NCBI RefSeq assembly: GCF_028551255.1
Contig: NZ_CP117029.1
Span: 620,001 to 684,000 of the forward strand
Length of the DNA: 64,000 nucleotides
Direction: 5' to 3'
Source: Vibrio tubiashii
GTDB lineage: Bacteria > Pseudomonadota > Gammaproteobacteria > Enterobacterales > Vibrionaceae
Positions 53,546 to 63,640 of the stretch are shown in pieces. The notes under the pieces are model-generated. The model had not been told where the DNA came from. It was given only the letters and a program-made list of their open reading frames with translations, and ran no database searches. Positions within the stretch are counted from its first letter, which is position 1; every line of letters starts with the position of its first letter. The translations under genes and the position numbers were made by a program.

Positions 53546-54547
53546 TTAGGTCACTTTCTCAACTGAATTGCGGCGTACTAAGGTCGGCGTGAACATCAGT
53601 GCCTCATCGTTTGAGCTTTGCTCTTTGGCTAGGTTCAGCGCTAAACGCGCCGCTCGTTCTGCCATCATCGCGATTGGATAGCGGATAGTTGTCAGGCGAG
53701 GGCTGACATAGCGAGCGATCAAGCCATCATCAAAACCAAGCATTGAAATTTGATCCGGCACCTTGATGCCATTTTCGTCTAGCACCGACAGCGCACCCGC
53801 GGCCATGTAGTCGTTGTAGGCTACAACGCCAGTGATGTCTAAAGATTTAGTCAGCAGATTGGTCATGGCAACTTCACCGCCATCGTTGTTTGGCTCACCA
53901 TATTCAATATAGCTTTGCGGAAGTTCGATATTGTTGTCTCGCAGGGCTTGCAAGTAACCATCAACACGTTGATCCGAGTCTTCAATACGATGCGCTGAAG
54001 CGACGCAAGCTATCTTAGTATGACCATGGCGGATAAGGTATTCCGTGGCGAGGTAGGCACCTCGGCGGTTGTCTAAAGCAATGCAGCGCTCGGCCATTTC
54101 AGGAATATGGCGATTGATAAAAACCAGGCCTTTGACTTCTTTGGCATAGCCGATCAATTCTTCATCTGACAAACCTTTCGAGTGAATAACCAAGGCATCG
54201 CAACGGTTGTTGATCAATAGTTCAATTGCCTTTCGCTCTTCTTCCGGGCTGTGGTAGCCGTTGCCGATCAAGATATGTTTACCGTGTTCATGGGCAACAT
54301 TGTCGACGGCTTTGACCAAAGTGCCAAAAAAAGGATCAGATACATCGCCAACTAATACCCCAACCGTATTACTGCTTTGACTGACCAAAGCTTTCGCTGC
54401 GGCATTCGGTCGATAGCCTAGTTTGGCCATCGCCTGTGTCACTGAAGCAATCGATGCTTTGCTCGCTTTTGGTGATTTGTTAATGACCCGAGAAACCGTC
54501 GCGATTGATACGCCCGCTTCTTTGGCGACATCTTTAATAGTTGCCAT
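53546..54547 (-). CDS. galR: Galactose repressor GalR
   Basis: LacI-family repressor of 333 aa that follows E. coli GalR closely: MATIKDVAKEAGVSIATVS, INKSPKASKAS, GVLVGDVSDPFFGTLVKAVD, LIGNGYH and FDDGLIARYVSPRLTTIRYP. The DNA-recognition helix is of GalR type, in agreement with the GTGGAAACGTTTACAC-like operators before galE and before the ABC importer. The effector should be galactose. It lies about 6 kb from the gal operon. A partial operator sits upstream of its own gene. Confidence 0.92.
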   Translation of the reverse strand: MATIKDVAKEAGVSIATVSRVINKSPKASKASIASVTQAMAKLGYRPNAAAKALVSQSSNTVGVLVGDVSDPFFGTLVKAVDNVAHEHGKHILIGNGYHSPEEERKAIELLINNRCDALVIHSKGLSDEELIGYAKEVKGLVFINRHIPEMAERCIALDNRRGAYLATEYLIRHGHTKIACVASAHRIEDSDQRVDGYLQALRDNNIELPQSYIEYGEPNNDGGEVAMTNLLTKSLDITGVVAYNDYMAAGALSVLDENGIKVPDQISMLGFDDGLIARYVSPRLTTIRYPIAMMAERAARLALNLAKEQSSNDEALMFTPTLVRRNSVEKVT

Positions 54548-54670
54548 GTGTGACCTCGAAAAATACTCCTAGGGTTATTTAACCCTTTGAATGTAAATAA
54601 GGCAAATTGTATAGCATTCAGTTTCTTGAAATGCGATCTTTACCACTTGCAATATAAGCGATTGCTGATA

Positions 54671-55057
<387 letters not shown>

Positions 55058-55085
55058 AGTTCTCTTTTCGGCTGAGGGTTTTTAA

Positions 55086-55646
55086 TTAGGTTCTTGCTTC
55101 AGCCACCAGAGCATCAATTGTGTTGTGGTGCTCTGGTTTTACTCCTGCCAAATTGCCATATTTGGGCTGATGGCGATCATTCTCCAATGGAAAGTTCCAG
55201 CCAATGGTATGTTCTACAAACTGCTGGGCAAACTGCTCGGAAATTTCTAGACACCCTGCGAGTACAGTATCGACGTAAGTCTGCATGATAGGGCTCAATG
55301 AACAAGGCGGTTCAGGGTTGTCTTTGATGTAAACCCACACATGATCATTGGTCGATAATGCTAGTTCAGCATCAAGTTTATCCGCTGAGATTAAAACTCG
55401 GTGATACCCTCGTTCGCGAATGTCGAATTCTTGCAGTCCTTCATCGCTGACTTCCAGCAAAACCCCATTGACCTGTCCCTGTCCTTTGTCTACCACCAGT
55501 GGCGATAGAATATAGCTATCATCGACTTTGCCCCAGTAACGCCTGAAGCCATGTGCGGTAGCGGGAATCGCTGCGGAAGTTTGGCCAGTCAGTTGTCGTG
55601 AGGCAGAGTTCATCAGACTGCCGTAGCCAAAGATATATTTTGCCAT
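55086..55646 (-). CDS. Gamma-glutamylcyclotransferase-like protein
   Basis: Protein of 186 aa. FGYGSLMNSASR near the N-terminus is the substrate-binding YGSLM motif of the GGCT fold. A glutamate in FDIRERGYHRV is a candidate catalytic acid. The ATG at 55646 follows AGGAGAG; a start eight codons earlier lies upstream of that site. Some family members cleave gamma-glutamyl amino acids or glutathione, while others have other substrates, so the activity is a guess. Confidence 0.78.
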   Translation of the reverse strand: MAKYIFGYGSLMNSASRQLTGQTSAAIPATAHGFRRYWGKVDDSYILSPLVVDKGQGQVNGVLLEVSDEGLQEFDIRERGYHRVLISADKLDAELALSTNDHVWVYIKDNPEPPCSLSPIMQTYVDTVLAGCLEISEQFAQQFVEHTIGWNFPLENDRHQPKYGNLAGVKPEHHNTIDALVAEART

Positions 55647-55732
55647 TCTGCTCTCCTTATTGATTGGCATGATCAGCAGAGTTCTAAACTAGCGACTTTT
55701 CGAGATAAAAGGAAGTGATACAAATTGTTTCA

Positions 55733-55777
55733 TTAAGGTCATAATGACATGTATTTATTGTGTCATTATGACCTTAA
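55733..55777. promoter_or_regulatory. 17-bp perfect inverted repeat with two NorR-type sites
   Basis: Arms 55733-55749 and 55761-55777 are perfectly complementary around 11 bp. Each contains a GT-N7-AC element (55738-55748 and 55762-55772), the NorR enhancer signature, with centres 24 bp apart. There is no T tract, so it is not a terminator. It lies 90-50 bp before the sigma-54 promoter of nnrS. Confidence 0.75.
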
Positions 55778-55827
55778 ATAGAGTGGTTAGAGCGCTGAAC
55801 GCAAGAGTCTATAACGCTTTAACAAAC

Positions 55828-55842
55828 TGGAACACTTCTTGC
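55828..55842 (+). promoter_or_regulatory. Sigma-54 (-24/-12) promoter of nnrS
   Basis: TGGAACACTTCTTGC has the invariant GG and GC separated by 10 bp and matches TGGCACG-N4-TTGC at most positions. The expected transcription start is near 55854, before the GTG used at 55889 and after the GTG at 55847. Confidence 0.75.
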
Positions 55843-55888
55843 GATAGTGAAACAAGTTAGAGATTTAAATTTGTTTAGGAGTATTTCA

Positions 55889-57073
55889 GTGCTCAATATT
55901 ACCGACAAAAAGGTCGAAGAATCCATTCCACCCGTTTTACGTCTTGGGTTTCGACCTTTCTTTCTTCTTGGTTCTATTTATGCCGTTATTGCGATAGTGG
56001 TTTGGGTATGGATGTTTCAATCCGGCCAGCCAACAACATTGCAAGTGCCTGCGCTGTGGTGGCACGTACATGAAATGATATTTGGCTTTGCGATGGCGAT
56101 TGTTGTCGGCTTTGTGTTAACTGCAGTGCAAAACTGGACGGGCATTAACGGCACTAAACATCACCGTTTAGCCATCTTGGTTGGGTTGTGGTTAGCGCCT
56201 CGCGTACTGTTATGGACGCCAACGCCGTTGTGGCTCACTTCCTCTATTGAAGCGCTGTTTTTAGCTATGACAGCATTTGAAGTCGGGACTCGGGTGGTCA
56301 AAGCAAAAGGGTGGCGTAACCTGTTTTTCGTTCCCTTGTTTGTTCTGGCAATCGTGGCTAACTTTGCCAGTTACGCAACAGTGAAGGGGATGCCACCGTT
56401 TCCTTCATCGGCGGTGTGGCAAGCTATGCTGTGGTGGTTCACCCTGTTGCTGTCTATTATGGGGAGCAGAGTGATCCCATTCTTTACGGCTCGTCGGTTT
56501 AATTTCGAAAAGCCTCAACCTATTGTCTGGTTAGATTGGGTGGCGAATTTGCCATTGGTAGGACTGTTTATTCTCAGCTTCTTCCCGATGACGTTTGCAC
56601 AATTAGGTCAACCGCTAATGGTAATTTCAGGGTTAGCGCATTTGATTAGAGTGATGAGGTGGCAGCCGTGGCGAACTCTCAGTGAGCCTCTAGTCTGGTC
56701 ACTGCACGCAACCTACTTATGTATTCCAGTGAGTTTGTTGCTGCGTGGTTTACTCGACAACCCATTTGCCAGCCACAATATGCTGCACATGTTTGCTATT
56801 GGCGCCATTGGTGGTGTGATCTTAGCGATGATTGCACGTGTGACGATGGGGCATACCGGGCGCGCGATTTACCAAGGTCCAAACATGAGTGTTGCTTTCG
56901 CAGCGATTATATTGGCTGCTTTGGTTCGTAGCTTAGGCGTTGCGTTTTTCCCTCAATATCTGATTGAATCGGTCAACATCAGCGCCGCATTGTGGATACT
57001 CGCATTCGCTATGTATGTGGGAATGTTTGGCAAGATGCTGATCACACCAAGAGTCGATGGACACCCTGGTTAA
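55889..57073 (+). CDS. nnrS: NnrS family protein
   Basis: Inner-membrane haem- and copper-containing family protein of 394 aa that protects cells from nitric oxide stress. About twelve hydrophobic helices are visible. Conserved features include LRLGFRPFFLLGS near the start, WWHVHEMIFGFAMAIVVGF, SRVIPFFTARR, and HMFAIGAIGGVILAMIARVTMGHTGR with several histidines that could bind haem. The GTG at 55889 follows AGGAG by seven bases. NorR-type sites and a sigma-54 promoter precede it, which matches the V. cholerae NorR regulon as I know it. A norR gene is not in the window. Confidence 0.9.
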   Translation: MLNITDKKVEESIPPVLRLGFRPFFLLGSIYAVIAIVVWVWMFQSGQPTTLQVPALWWHVHEMIFGFAMAIVVGFVLTAVQNWTGINGTKHHRLAILVGLWLAPRVLLWTPTPLWLTSSIEALFLAMTAFEVGTRVVKAKGWRNLFFVPLFVLAIVANFASYATVKGMPPFPSSAVWQAMLWWFTLLLSIMGSRVIPFFTARRFNFEKPQPIVWLDWVANLPLVGLFILSFFPMTFAQLGQPLMVISGLAHLIRVMRWQPWRTLSEPLVWSLHATYLCIPVSLLLRGLLDNPFASHNMLHMFAIGAIGGVILAMIARVTMGHTGRAIYQGPNMSVAFAAIILAALVRSLGVAFFPQYLIESVNISAALWILAFAMYVGMFGKMLITPRVDGHPG

Positions 57074-57091
57074 AGTGAATTAAATCAAAAG

Positions 57092-57120
57092 AAAAGGCTT
57101 GGCGAGTGCCAAGCCTTTTT
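57092..57120. terminator. Bidirectional terminator between nnrS and glpD
   Basis: Perfect 12-bp stem (57092-57103 with 57108-57119, AAAAGGCTTGGC) with A residues before and T residues after. Confidence 0.88.
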
Positions 57121-57142
57121 CATTGCGATAGGAAAGTGGGGG

Positions 57143-58696
57143 CTAACCTACCTCAGAAAACGGGACCACTGTGGCAGGTTGCTTACTCTTTAGATAGTCA
57201 CTTAGCGCCTGTTGCTCTTGGCTATTTAGGTACAAGCCAAGTTTGGTACGACGCCACAATATATCCTCTTCGGTGACTGACATTTCATGTTCAACGAGAT
57301 AGTCGATTTCACGTTGGAAAACACCTTGAGCTGCGTCCGAGAACTTAATCCCCAGCGCATCGATATTTTCCATTCCTTCCAGTAGCTTCCATGTATAGGT
57401 GCCAAACTGCGTTACGTAGCGTAGCAATAATGCTTCGGGTAACCAAGGGTAGGCGTTGTGAATCGTTGAGGCTAGCTGCTCACGTGAGCAACTGAAGTTA
57501 CCGCCAGGAAGCGCATGGTTTGCTGTCCAAGGTGTACCCATATTAGGTAGGTAAGGCTTGAGCTTTTCTAACGCCGCTTCACCTAACTTACGGTAGGTAG
57601 TGAGCTTGCCACCAAATACGGAAAGTAGTGGTGCTTGGTCGTATTCCGCTTCTAGTTCAAGTGTATAGTCGCGCGTGATCGCTTGTGGGGAGTCTGATTC
57701 GTCATCACATAAAGGGCGTACGCCGCTGTATGTCCAAACCACGTCCTCACGTTTAAGTTGCTGAACGAAGTGTTGGTTGACGATGTCGATGAGGTAATCG
57801 ACTTCATCATCAGAGATGGCAACTTCACGTGGGTCACCTTTGTATTCCACATCGGTGGTACCTATGATCGAGAACTTATCTAAATAAGGAATCATGAACA
57901 CGATTCGGTGATCTTGGTTTTGAAGAATGTAAGCTTGAGGCTCATCATGAATACGAGGAACGACAATATGCGATCCTTTGATCAAGCGAATATTGCGAGG
58001 AGAAGCTTGCTCTAAACCATCATCAAAGAACTGTTTGACCCACGGCCCTGCCGCGTTGACTAAGGCTTTCGCCTTGCGTTCTATTGCTTGGCCTGTCAGT
58101 TCATCACGAATAGTCACGCTCCACAGTTCGCCTTCACGTCGAGCGCTTTCTACACGGCTGTAGTTACGGATCTCTGCATTGTTCTCCTGAGCAGCAAGGA
58201 CATTGAGCAGCACTAAGCGCGCGTCGTCTACCCAGCAGTCTGAATACTCAAAGCCTTTTTTCATTTCAGGCTTAAGTATGCCGGACTTGGCTAAATCAAT
58301 CCCTTTACTTGCAGGTAGTGTGGTGCGTTTACCTAGGTTGTCGTAAAGGAATAGTCCACAACGGATCATCCAAGCTGGGCGGAGAAATGGTCGATGAGGT
58401 AAGCGAAAACGCATCGGTTGAGCAACATGGGGCGCTTTCTGGAGTAACACTTCCCGTTCGGCGAGCGCTTCCGAAACCAAACGAAACTCATAATGCTCTA
58501 GATAGCGTAAGCCACCGTGGATCAGTTTAGAACTGGCCGACGAAGTGGCTGATGCGAAATCTTGTGCTTCGTATAGACCGACTGATAGTCCACGACCTGC
58601 CGCATCTGCAGCAATACCTGCGCCATTGATACCACCACCAATAACGATCAAATCTAAAACTTTTTGCGAATTAGCCGAAATCTGGTTGTTACTCAT
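57143..58696 (-). CDS. glpD: Aerobic glycerol-3-phosphate dehydrogenase
   Basis: FAD-dependent enzyme of 517 aa on the inner face of the membrane that oxidises glycerol-3-phosphate to dihydroxyacetone phosphate and passes electrons to quinone. The FAD motif GGGINGAG is at residues 20-27. SSKLIHGGLRYLE, MIPYLDKFSIIGTTD and FGGKLTTYRKLGE are diagnostic. It has its own promoter with GlpR-like boxes, since glpR upstream ends at a terminator. Confidence 0.95.
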   Translation of the reverse strand: MSNNQISANSQKVLDLIVIGGGINGAGIAADAAGRGLSVGLYEAQDFASATSSASSKLIHGGLRYLEHYEFRLVSEALAEREVLLQKAPHVAQPMRFRLPHRPFLRPAWMIRCGLFLYDNLGKRTTLPASKGIDLAKSGILKPEMKKGFEYSDCWVDDARLVLLNVLAAQENNAEIRNYSRVESARREGELWSVTIRDELTGQAIERKAKALVNAAGPWVKQFFDDGLEQASPRNIRLIKGSHIVVPRIHDEPQAYILQNQDHRIVFMIPYLDKFSIIGTTDVEYKGDPREVAISDDEVDYLIDIVNQHFVQQLKREDVVWTYSGVRPLCDDESDSPQAITRDYTLELEAEYDQAPLLSVFGGKLTTYRKLGEAALEKLKPYLPNMGTPWTANHALPGGNFSCSREQLASTIHNAYPWLPEALLLRYVTQFGTYTWKLLEGMENIDALGIKFSDAAQGVFQREIDYLVEHEMSVTEEDILWRRTKLGLYLNSQEQQALSDYLKSKQPATVVPFSEVG

Positions 58697-58716
58697 GAAT
58701 ATGACCTTGTGTTGAG

Positions 58717-58798
58717 CGAACGAGCATTTTTGAACATAATTGAATCCTAGCTCAGCTTTCGTTTTTGATCACTATTTATTTTCGTTTACGCTCGTTTG
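58717..58798 (-). promoter_or_regulatory. GlpR-like operator boxes before glpD
   Basis: CGAACGAGCATTTT (58717-58730) and an AT-rich TCGTTT/CTCGTTTG pair (58779-58798) share AACGAGC with sites before glpK and glpT. The half-site ATGCTCGTT resembles the E. coli GlpR half-site ATGTTCGWT. Confidence 0.55.
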
Positions 58799-58810
58799 TG
58801 TGATTTGTGC

Positions 58811-58842
58811 ACAAAAAAACCTTTATCTCGCGATAAAGGTTT
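58811..58842 (-). terminator. glpR terminator
   Basis: Perfect 11-bp stem (58817-58827 with 58832-58842, AAACCTTTATC) with a TCGC loop, reading into a run of T on the minus strand. Confidence 0.85.
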
Positions 58843-58875
58843 CAATAAGGTTAAATTCAAATGAAGAAATGTTGA

Positions 58876-59649
58876 TTATTCTTCTTTGTTCACCACTTCT
58901 AAAGGAATGGAATGTTCTTTAAGGATTGAAAGGATTTCTTTTGGTGGCTGCTTATCGGTAAACAGCATGTGGAGTTGAGAGATGTTGCCTAGTTTGACCA
59001 TTGCATTACGACCAAACTTGGAGTGGTCAACGGCTAAGAACACACTACGGCTGTTCTCAATAATCGCTTGTTTCACTCTGACTTCATGGTAGTCAAAGTC
59101 GAGTAGAGAACCATCAAAATCAATGCCACTAATCCCCAGAATACCAAAGTCTAGTCTGAACTGTTTGACGAAATCGAGTGTTGCTTCGCCGACAATACCG
59201 CCGTCTCGATTGCGCACCTCTCCGCCCGCGAGAATCACTTTAAATTCTGGATTCGGAAGCAAGATAGTCGCGACATTGATGTTATTGGTGACAACACGTA
59301 ATTGCTTGTGATTTTTACTCAGTGCACGAGCGATGGCCTCTGGGGTGGTACCGATGTCGATAAATAGCGTCGCGCCATCTGGAATGTGTTTGACCACTTC
59401 GTCAGCGATCACATCCTTTTCATTGAAGTTCATGCTCTTACGATCGGTATAAGAGGTGTTTTCTGAACTTAATGGGATCGTAGCACCGCCGTGATAGCGG
59501 CGAATTTTGTTTTCGTCCGCTAACTCATTCAGATCTCGTCTGATGGTTTGTGGACTGACATTAAACTTTTCAACTAACTCATCAGTACTCACATAGCCCT
59601 GCTTTTGTACAAGAGCAATGATTTGCTGATGTCTTGGTATTTGCTTCAC
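58876..59649 (-). CDS. glpR: Glycerol-3-phosphate regulon repressor GlpR
   Basis: DeoR-family repressor of 257 aa. The N-terminal helix-turn-helix YVSTDELVEKFNVSPQTIRRD is followed by the DeoR effector domain (DGATLFIDIGTTPEAIARAL; CGI-like region GILGISGIDFDGSLLDFD). It follows E. coli GlpR by eye. The start is GTG at 59649 with GGGAG upstream. It is flanked by glpD and glpK, all on the minus strand but as separate units. The effector is glycerol-3-phosphate. Confidence 0.92.
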   Translation of the reverse strand: MKQIPRHQQIIALVQKQGYVSTDELVEKFNVSPQTIRRDLNELADENKIRRYHGGATIPLSSENTSYTDRKSMNFNEKDVIADEVVKHIPDGATLFIDIGTTPEAIARALSKNHKQLRVVTNNINVATILLPNPEFKVILAGGEVRNRDGGIVGEATLDFVKQFRLDFGILGISGIDFDGSLLDFDYHEVRVKQAIIENSRSVFLAVDHSKFGRNAMVKLGNISQLHMLFTDKQPPKEILSILKEHSIPLEVVNKEE

Positions 59650-59792
59650 TCGCCGCTCCCTGTGTTCGAACTATTAGAATTAATACACTAATATTCGAAA
59701 ATAATAACTCGCGCTATTGTGCGCGAATTCTTTCGTTCTGAGAAGAGAAGCGTGTACGGAATAGGGGACAAGGCGCAAAAAAGGGCGACTCA

Positions 59793-59955
59793 ATACCAAG
59801 CGGCACAAATATCTGGTCATTCTTGCTGGTTAAAATCGCTTATAGCGTCGTTATAGATTTTGTAGGTAGGTCAACTAGCTAGCTGCAATCTATGCCTTGC
59901 TCTAAGCGATTTTTCCTGCGCAATTTTCTGAACATCTATTTATCCCGATTGGTAT
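59793..59955. mobile_element. Palindromic MITE-like repeat, 163 bp
   Basis: The element starts ATACCAAGCGG and ends in the near-complement CCCGATTGGTAT. An inner pair of arms, 59832-59859 and 59887-59913, is nearly complementary (starting AAAATCGCTTA), and the outer arms are also related, so the whole element folds into one long imperfect hairpin. No reading frame is present. It lies between glpR and glpK in a 347-bp gap. I recognise the style as a repeat dispersed in Vibrio intergenic regions, but no second copy is in this window. Confidence 0.65.
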
Positions 59956-59996
59956 AAGACGCCCCACTTTCGTTAATCGAATGCCGGATTTAGGTA

Positions 59997-61514
59997 CTAG
60001 TCTTCTTCATTATGCATTTCAGCCCATACCTGAGCACACTTCACGGCGCGCTTCCATCCTTTGTAGCGGCGATTACGTTTCTCTTCGTCATGATGAGGCT
60101 CAAAGGTGCGATCGAGTTCGGCTTTGTTTTGCAGCTCATCAATGCTATTCCAATATCCAACAGCAAGGCCTGCAAGGTAAGCTGCGCCCAATGCGGTAAC
60201 TTCGGTTACTTTAGGACGGTGAACCTCAGTATCTAAAACATCTGATTGGAACTGCATAAGGAAATTATTGGCAACTGCACCGCCATCAACACGTAAGTTG
60301 GCCAGTTTAATGCCCGAGTCCGCCTGCATCGCATCAAGAACATCTCTGGTTTGATAGGCAATACCTTCTAGCGTCGCTCTTATGATGTGGTTAGAGCTGA
60401 CACCACGAGTTAGGCCAACAATAGTGCCACGCGCCCAAGCATCCCAATACGGAGCACCAAGGCCGGTAAAAGCAGGGACGACATACACCCCATTGGATGA
60501 GTCGACTTTGGTGGCGAAGTATTCAGAATCTTTTGCGTCAGCAAGCAGTTTCATCTCATCACGTAACCATTGGATAGAAGCGCCACCCATGAATACCGCG
60601 CCTTCTAATGCATAAGCAGGTTCCCCTGAAGGTCCACAAGCCAATGTAGTGAGCAAACCATGGGTAGAGTTGACCTTCTCTTGTCCGGTGTTCATCAGTA
60701 GGAAACAACCTGTTCCATAGGTGTTTTTAGCTTGACCAGCTTCGACACACATTTGACCGTAGAGTGCGGCTTGCTGGTCTCCAGCGATACCGGCAATAGG
60801 GATCCTTGTACCGCCTTTACCACCAATGTTGGTTTGTCCGTAAATCTCAGAAGAGCGTTTAACTTCTGGCATCATTGAAGCTGGAATTCCTAGCTCATCA
60901 AGTAGTTTTTGATCCCAACACAGGTCATTGATGTTAAACAGCATGGTGCGAGACGCGTTGGTATAGTCAGTGACATGAACACGGCCTTGAGTCATTTTCC
61001 AAACTAACCAAGTATCAACGGTGCCGAACAAGAGCTTGCCAGCTTCGGCATCTTCTCTTGCTCCTTCAACATTGTCGAGTATCCATTTTACTTTGGTTCC
61101 CGAGAAGTAAGGGTCTAGAACTAATCCGGTATTTTCTCTGACGTACTCTTCCAATCCTCGCTCTTTGAGCTGCTCACAAATTTCTGCAGTTCGGCGGCAT
61201 TGCCATACGATCGCATTGTAAACAGGTTTACCCGTCTCTTTATTCCAAACGATGGTGGTTTCACGTTGGTTAGTGATGCCAATAGCTGCGAGCTGATCAC
61301 TGCTTATGCCAGACTTAGCCAGTGTTTCAATCAAGGTTGAGCTTTGGGTCGCCCAGATTTCGAGAGGGTCATGTTCCACCCATCCTGACTGAGGATAGAT
61401 TTGTGTGAATTCACGTTGCGAGATACTAACGATGTTTGCATCGTGATCCAAAATCACCGCGCGTGAGCTTGTTGTGCCTTGGTCTAGGGCAACAATGTAC
61501 TTTTGCTCAGTCAT
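59997..61514 (-). CDS. glpK: Glycerol kinase
   Basis: FGGY-family kinase of 505 aa that converts glycerol to glycerol-3-phosphate. The N-terminal [15 protein letters not shown] phosphate-binding motif, the GYWNSIDEL region and the FGGY signature areas ([33 protein letters not shown]) are present. The GSNARVIR-like regulatory loop and other allosteric sites cannot be judged by eye. No glpF facilitator gene precedes it, which is unusual for an E. coli-like arrangement. It is divergent from glpT across 608 bp. Confidence 0.95.
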   Translation of the reverse strand: MTEQKYIVALDQGTTSSRAVILDHDANIVSISQREFTQIYPQSGWVEHDPLEIWATQSSTLIETLAKSGISSDQLAAIGITNQRETTIVWNKETGKPVYNAIVWQCRRTAEICEQLKERGLEEYVRENTGLVLDPYFSGTKVKWILDNVEGAREDAEAGKLLFGTVDTWLVWKMTQGRVHVTDYTNASRTMLFNINDLCWDQKLLDELGIPASMMPEVKRSSEIYGQTNIGGKGGTRIPIAGIAGDQQAALYGQMCVEAGQAKNTYGTGCFLLMNTGQEKVNSTHGLLTTLACGPSGEPAYALEGAVFMGGASIQWLRDEMKLLADAKDSEYFATKVDSSNGVYVVPAFTGLGAPYWDAWARGTIVGLTRGVSSNHIIRATLEGIAYQTRDVLDAMQADSGIKLANLRVDGGAVANNFLMQFQSDVLDTEVHRPKVTEVTALGAAYLAGLAVGYWNSIDELQNKAELDRTFEPHHDEEKRNRRYKGWKRAVKCAQVWAEMHNEED

Positions 61515-62122
61515 GGTAAGAGTCCTTTTGTTTCGTTATTACTATTTTAGCTAATCTTGGTCTGCTTATCTTTGCCGTGCGAGTCGAGACAGGGCGGTTT
61601 GAGCAGTAAAGATTGGTGTAGTTTCCCTGTTTATGCACATTAATTTTGCACATATCACAGCAATCGAAAACAAACGAGCATAAAAAATGAGCGTTTAAGC
61701 ATGTAAATGTTAAGTAAACGCGCTTTGTTTGTTAACCCTCTCTGTCTGTTTGCTATCTAAGAGTAGTTGTCGAAAGCCCCAAAGAATTGATGTTAGCCCT
61801 TAATGAGCGTGCCTTTCAGTCACTCTGTTATCGAGAGCATCACTGTTGTGATTAGCTTTATTTGAGATTTTGTACGGTAGGGGAGTTGGTGTTTTGTTCA
61901 ATATGGTCATTCGAACAGTAACTAAATATGTGAAAAGTGGAAGCGCGCGCTAACTATTTTGCCTTAATACACTGTATTTACTCAGATTTAATTCTTATGC
62001 AACATTTGTCACAGAAATAAATTGAATTTCTAATAGAATGCGCAGGCTTTCGAACGAAACTTTATTTTGCTCGTTCGAGTTTTTAAAGACCCTACCATCG
62101 CTCAAATTATAATGAGGCCCCT
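61515..62122. promoter_or_regulatory. 608-bp divergent glpK/glpT control region
   Basis: No gene is visible. A GlpR-like pair lies before glpK: ACAAACGAGCAT (61669-61680) facing ATGAGCGTTT (61687-61696). Before glpT, TCGAACGA (62050-62057) and TCGTTCGA (62071-62078) form a perfect inverted repeat. The remaining AT-rich sequence holds nothing I can name. Confidence 0.6.
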
Positions 62123-63487
62123 ATGTTTGGAATATTTAAACCTAAGGCGCACATCGATCGCTTACCCACAGATAAGATTGATGGCGCTTATTCCCGTTTA
62201 CGTTGGCAGCTCTTTATCGGCATCTTTGTCGGTTATGCAGGCTACTATCTAGTACGTAAAAACTTCAGTCTGGCTATGCCATACCTAATTGAACAAGGCT
62301 TTAGTCGTGGTGATCTTGGCGTTGCGCTTGCCGCGGTATCTATTGCTTATGGTCTGTCCAAATTTTTGATGGGCAGTGTGTCGGACCGCTCTAACCCACG
62401 TTATTTCCTAAGTGGCGGTCTGTTGATGTCAGCCTTGGTGATGTTCTGTTTTGGCTTTATGCCTTGGGCTACTGGAAGCATCGCAGCCATGTTCATTCTG
62501 TTGTTCTTGAATGGCTGGTTCCAAGGAATGGGATGGCCTGCCTGCGGTCGAACTATGGTTCACTGGTGGTCGCGTAAAGAGCGGGGTGAGATCGTTTCGG
62601 TTTGGAACGTGGCACACAACGTTGGCGGCGGCTTAATTGGCCCTCTGTTTATTCTTGGATTATGGGCATTCAACGATGATTGGCGAACTGCTTTCTATGT
62701 TCCCGCTTTCTTTGCCACTCTCGTTGCGATTTTTATCTGGTTTACTGTTCGAGATACGCCTCAGTCTTGTGGCTTGCCTCCGATTGAAGAGTACAAAGAA
62801 GATTACCCAGATGACTACGACAAGTCACATGAGAAAGAGATGACCGCAAAAGAGATCTTCTTTAAATATGTTTTCTCTAACAAGCTGTTGTGGTCGATTG
62901 CGATTGCCAATGCGTTTGTCTACTTGATTCGTTACGGAGTATTGGATTGGGCACCTGTGTATCTCAAAGAAGCGAAAGATTTTTCAGTCGACAAATCCTC
63001 ATGGGCTTACTTCCTATATGAGTGGGCGGGGATCCCTGGCACTCTGCTTTGTGGCTGGATTTCCGATAAGTTGTTCAAAGGTCGCCGAGCACCTGCAGGT
63101 ATCTTGTTTATGGTTCTCGTTACCGTCGCAGTTCTAGTTTACTGGTTTAACCCAGCCGGTAACCCTACGGTTGATATGATGGCTCTCGTGGCGATCGGCT
63201 TCTTAATTTACGGCCCAGTAATGCTAATCGGTCTCTATGCATTAGAACTGGCGCCGAAGAAGGCGGCGGGAACGGCGGCAGGACTGACTGGCTTGTTTGG
63301 TTACTTAGGTGGCGCTGTGGCGGCGAATGCGATTCTCGGCTATACGGTTGACCACTTTGGCTGGGATGGCGGATTCATCATCTTGGTTGGCTCTTGTATT
63401 ACATCTATCGTTTGTTTGACCTATGCCTTCTTAGGTGAAAGAGCGCACCACGAACAAAAAGCACGCGAGAAAGAAGCGCTAGCCTGA
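62123..63487 (+). CDS. glpT: Glycerol-3-phosphate/phosphate antiporter
   Basis: Major-facilitator protein of 454 aa in the inner membrane that takes up glycerol-3-phosphate in exchange for phosphate. Twelve helices are visible. The organophosphate:phosphate signature region is [19 protein letters not shown] (about residues 35-53), with the substrate-contact arginine in RKNFSLA. The second half keeps [20 protein letters not shown] precedes the ATG. A palindromic GlpR-like site lies 45 bp upstream. Confidence 0.94.
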   Translation: MFGIFKPKAHIDRLPTDKIDGAYSRLRWQLFIGIFVGYAGYYLVRKNFSLAMPYLIEQGFSRGDLGVALAAVSIAYGLSKFLMGSVSDRSNPRYFLSGGLLMSALVMFCFGFMPWATGSIAAMFILLFLNGWFQGMGWPACGRTMVHWWSRKERGEIVSVWNVAHNVGGGLIGPLFILGLWAFNDDWRTAFYVPAFFATLVAIFIWFTVRDTPQSCGLPPIEEYKEDYPDDYDKSHEKEMTAKEIFFKYVFSNKLLWSIAIANAFVYLIRYGVLDWAPVYLKEAKDFSVDKSSWAYFLYEWAGIPGTLLCGWISDKLFKGRRAPAGILFMVLVTVAVLVYWFNPAGNPTVDMMALVAIGFLIYGPVMLIGLYALELAPKKAAGTAAGLTGLFGYLGGAVAANAILGYTVDHFGWDGGFIILVGSCITSIVCLTYAFLGERAHHEQKAREKEALA

Positions 63488-63571
63488 TCTCAGGTTGTTG
63501 CTTCTTAAGTAAAAAACAATAAAAACAACGTCAGTGACTATAAAGCTTACTATTACTAATAGCTAAGCGAA

Positions 63572-63605
63572 AAAATCCCCCAGCAGGTATCTGCTGGGGG
63601 ATTTT
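63572..63605. terminator. Bidirectional terminator between glpT and dapD
   Basis: Perfect 15-bp stem (63572-63586 with 63591-63605, AAAATCCCCCAGCAG) with a GTAT loop and A/T flanks. Confidence 0.9.
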
Positions 63606-63640
63606 ATTATTAACAAGAGCTAACTTTGTCTACTGTGCAA

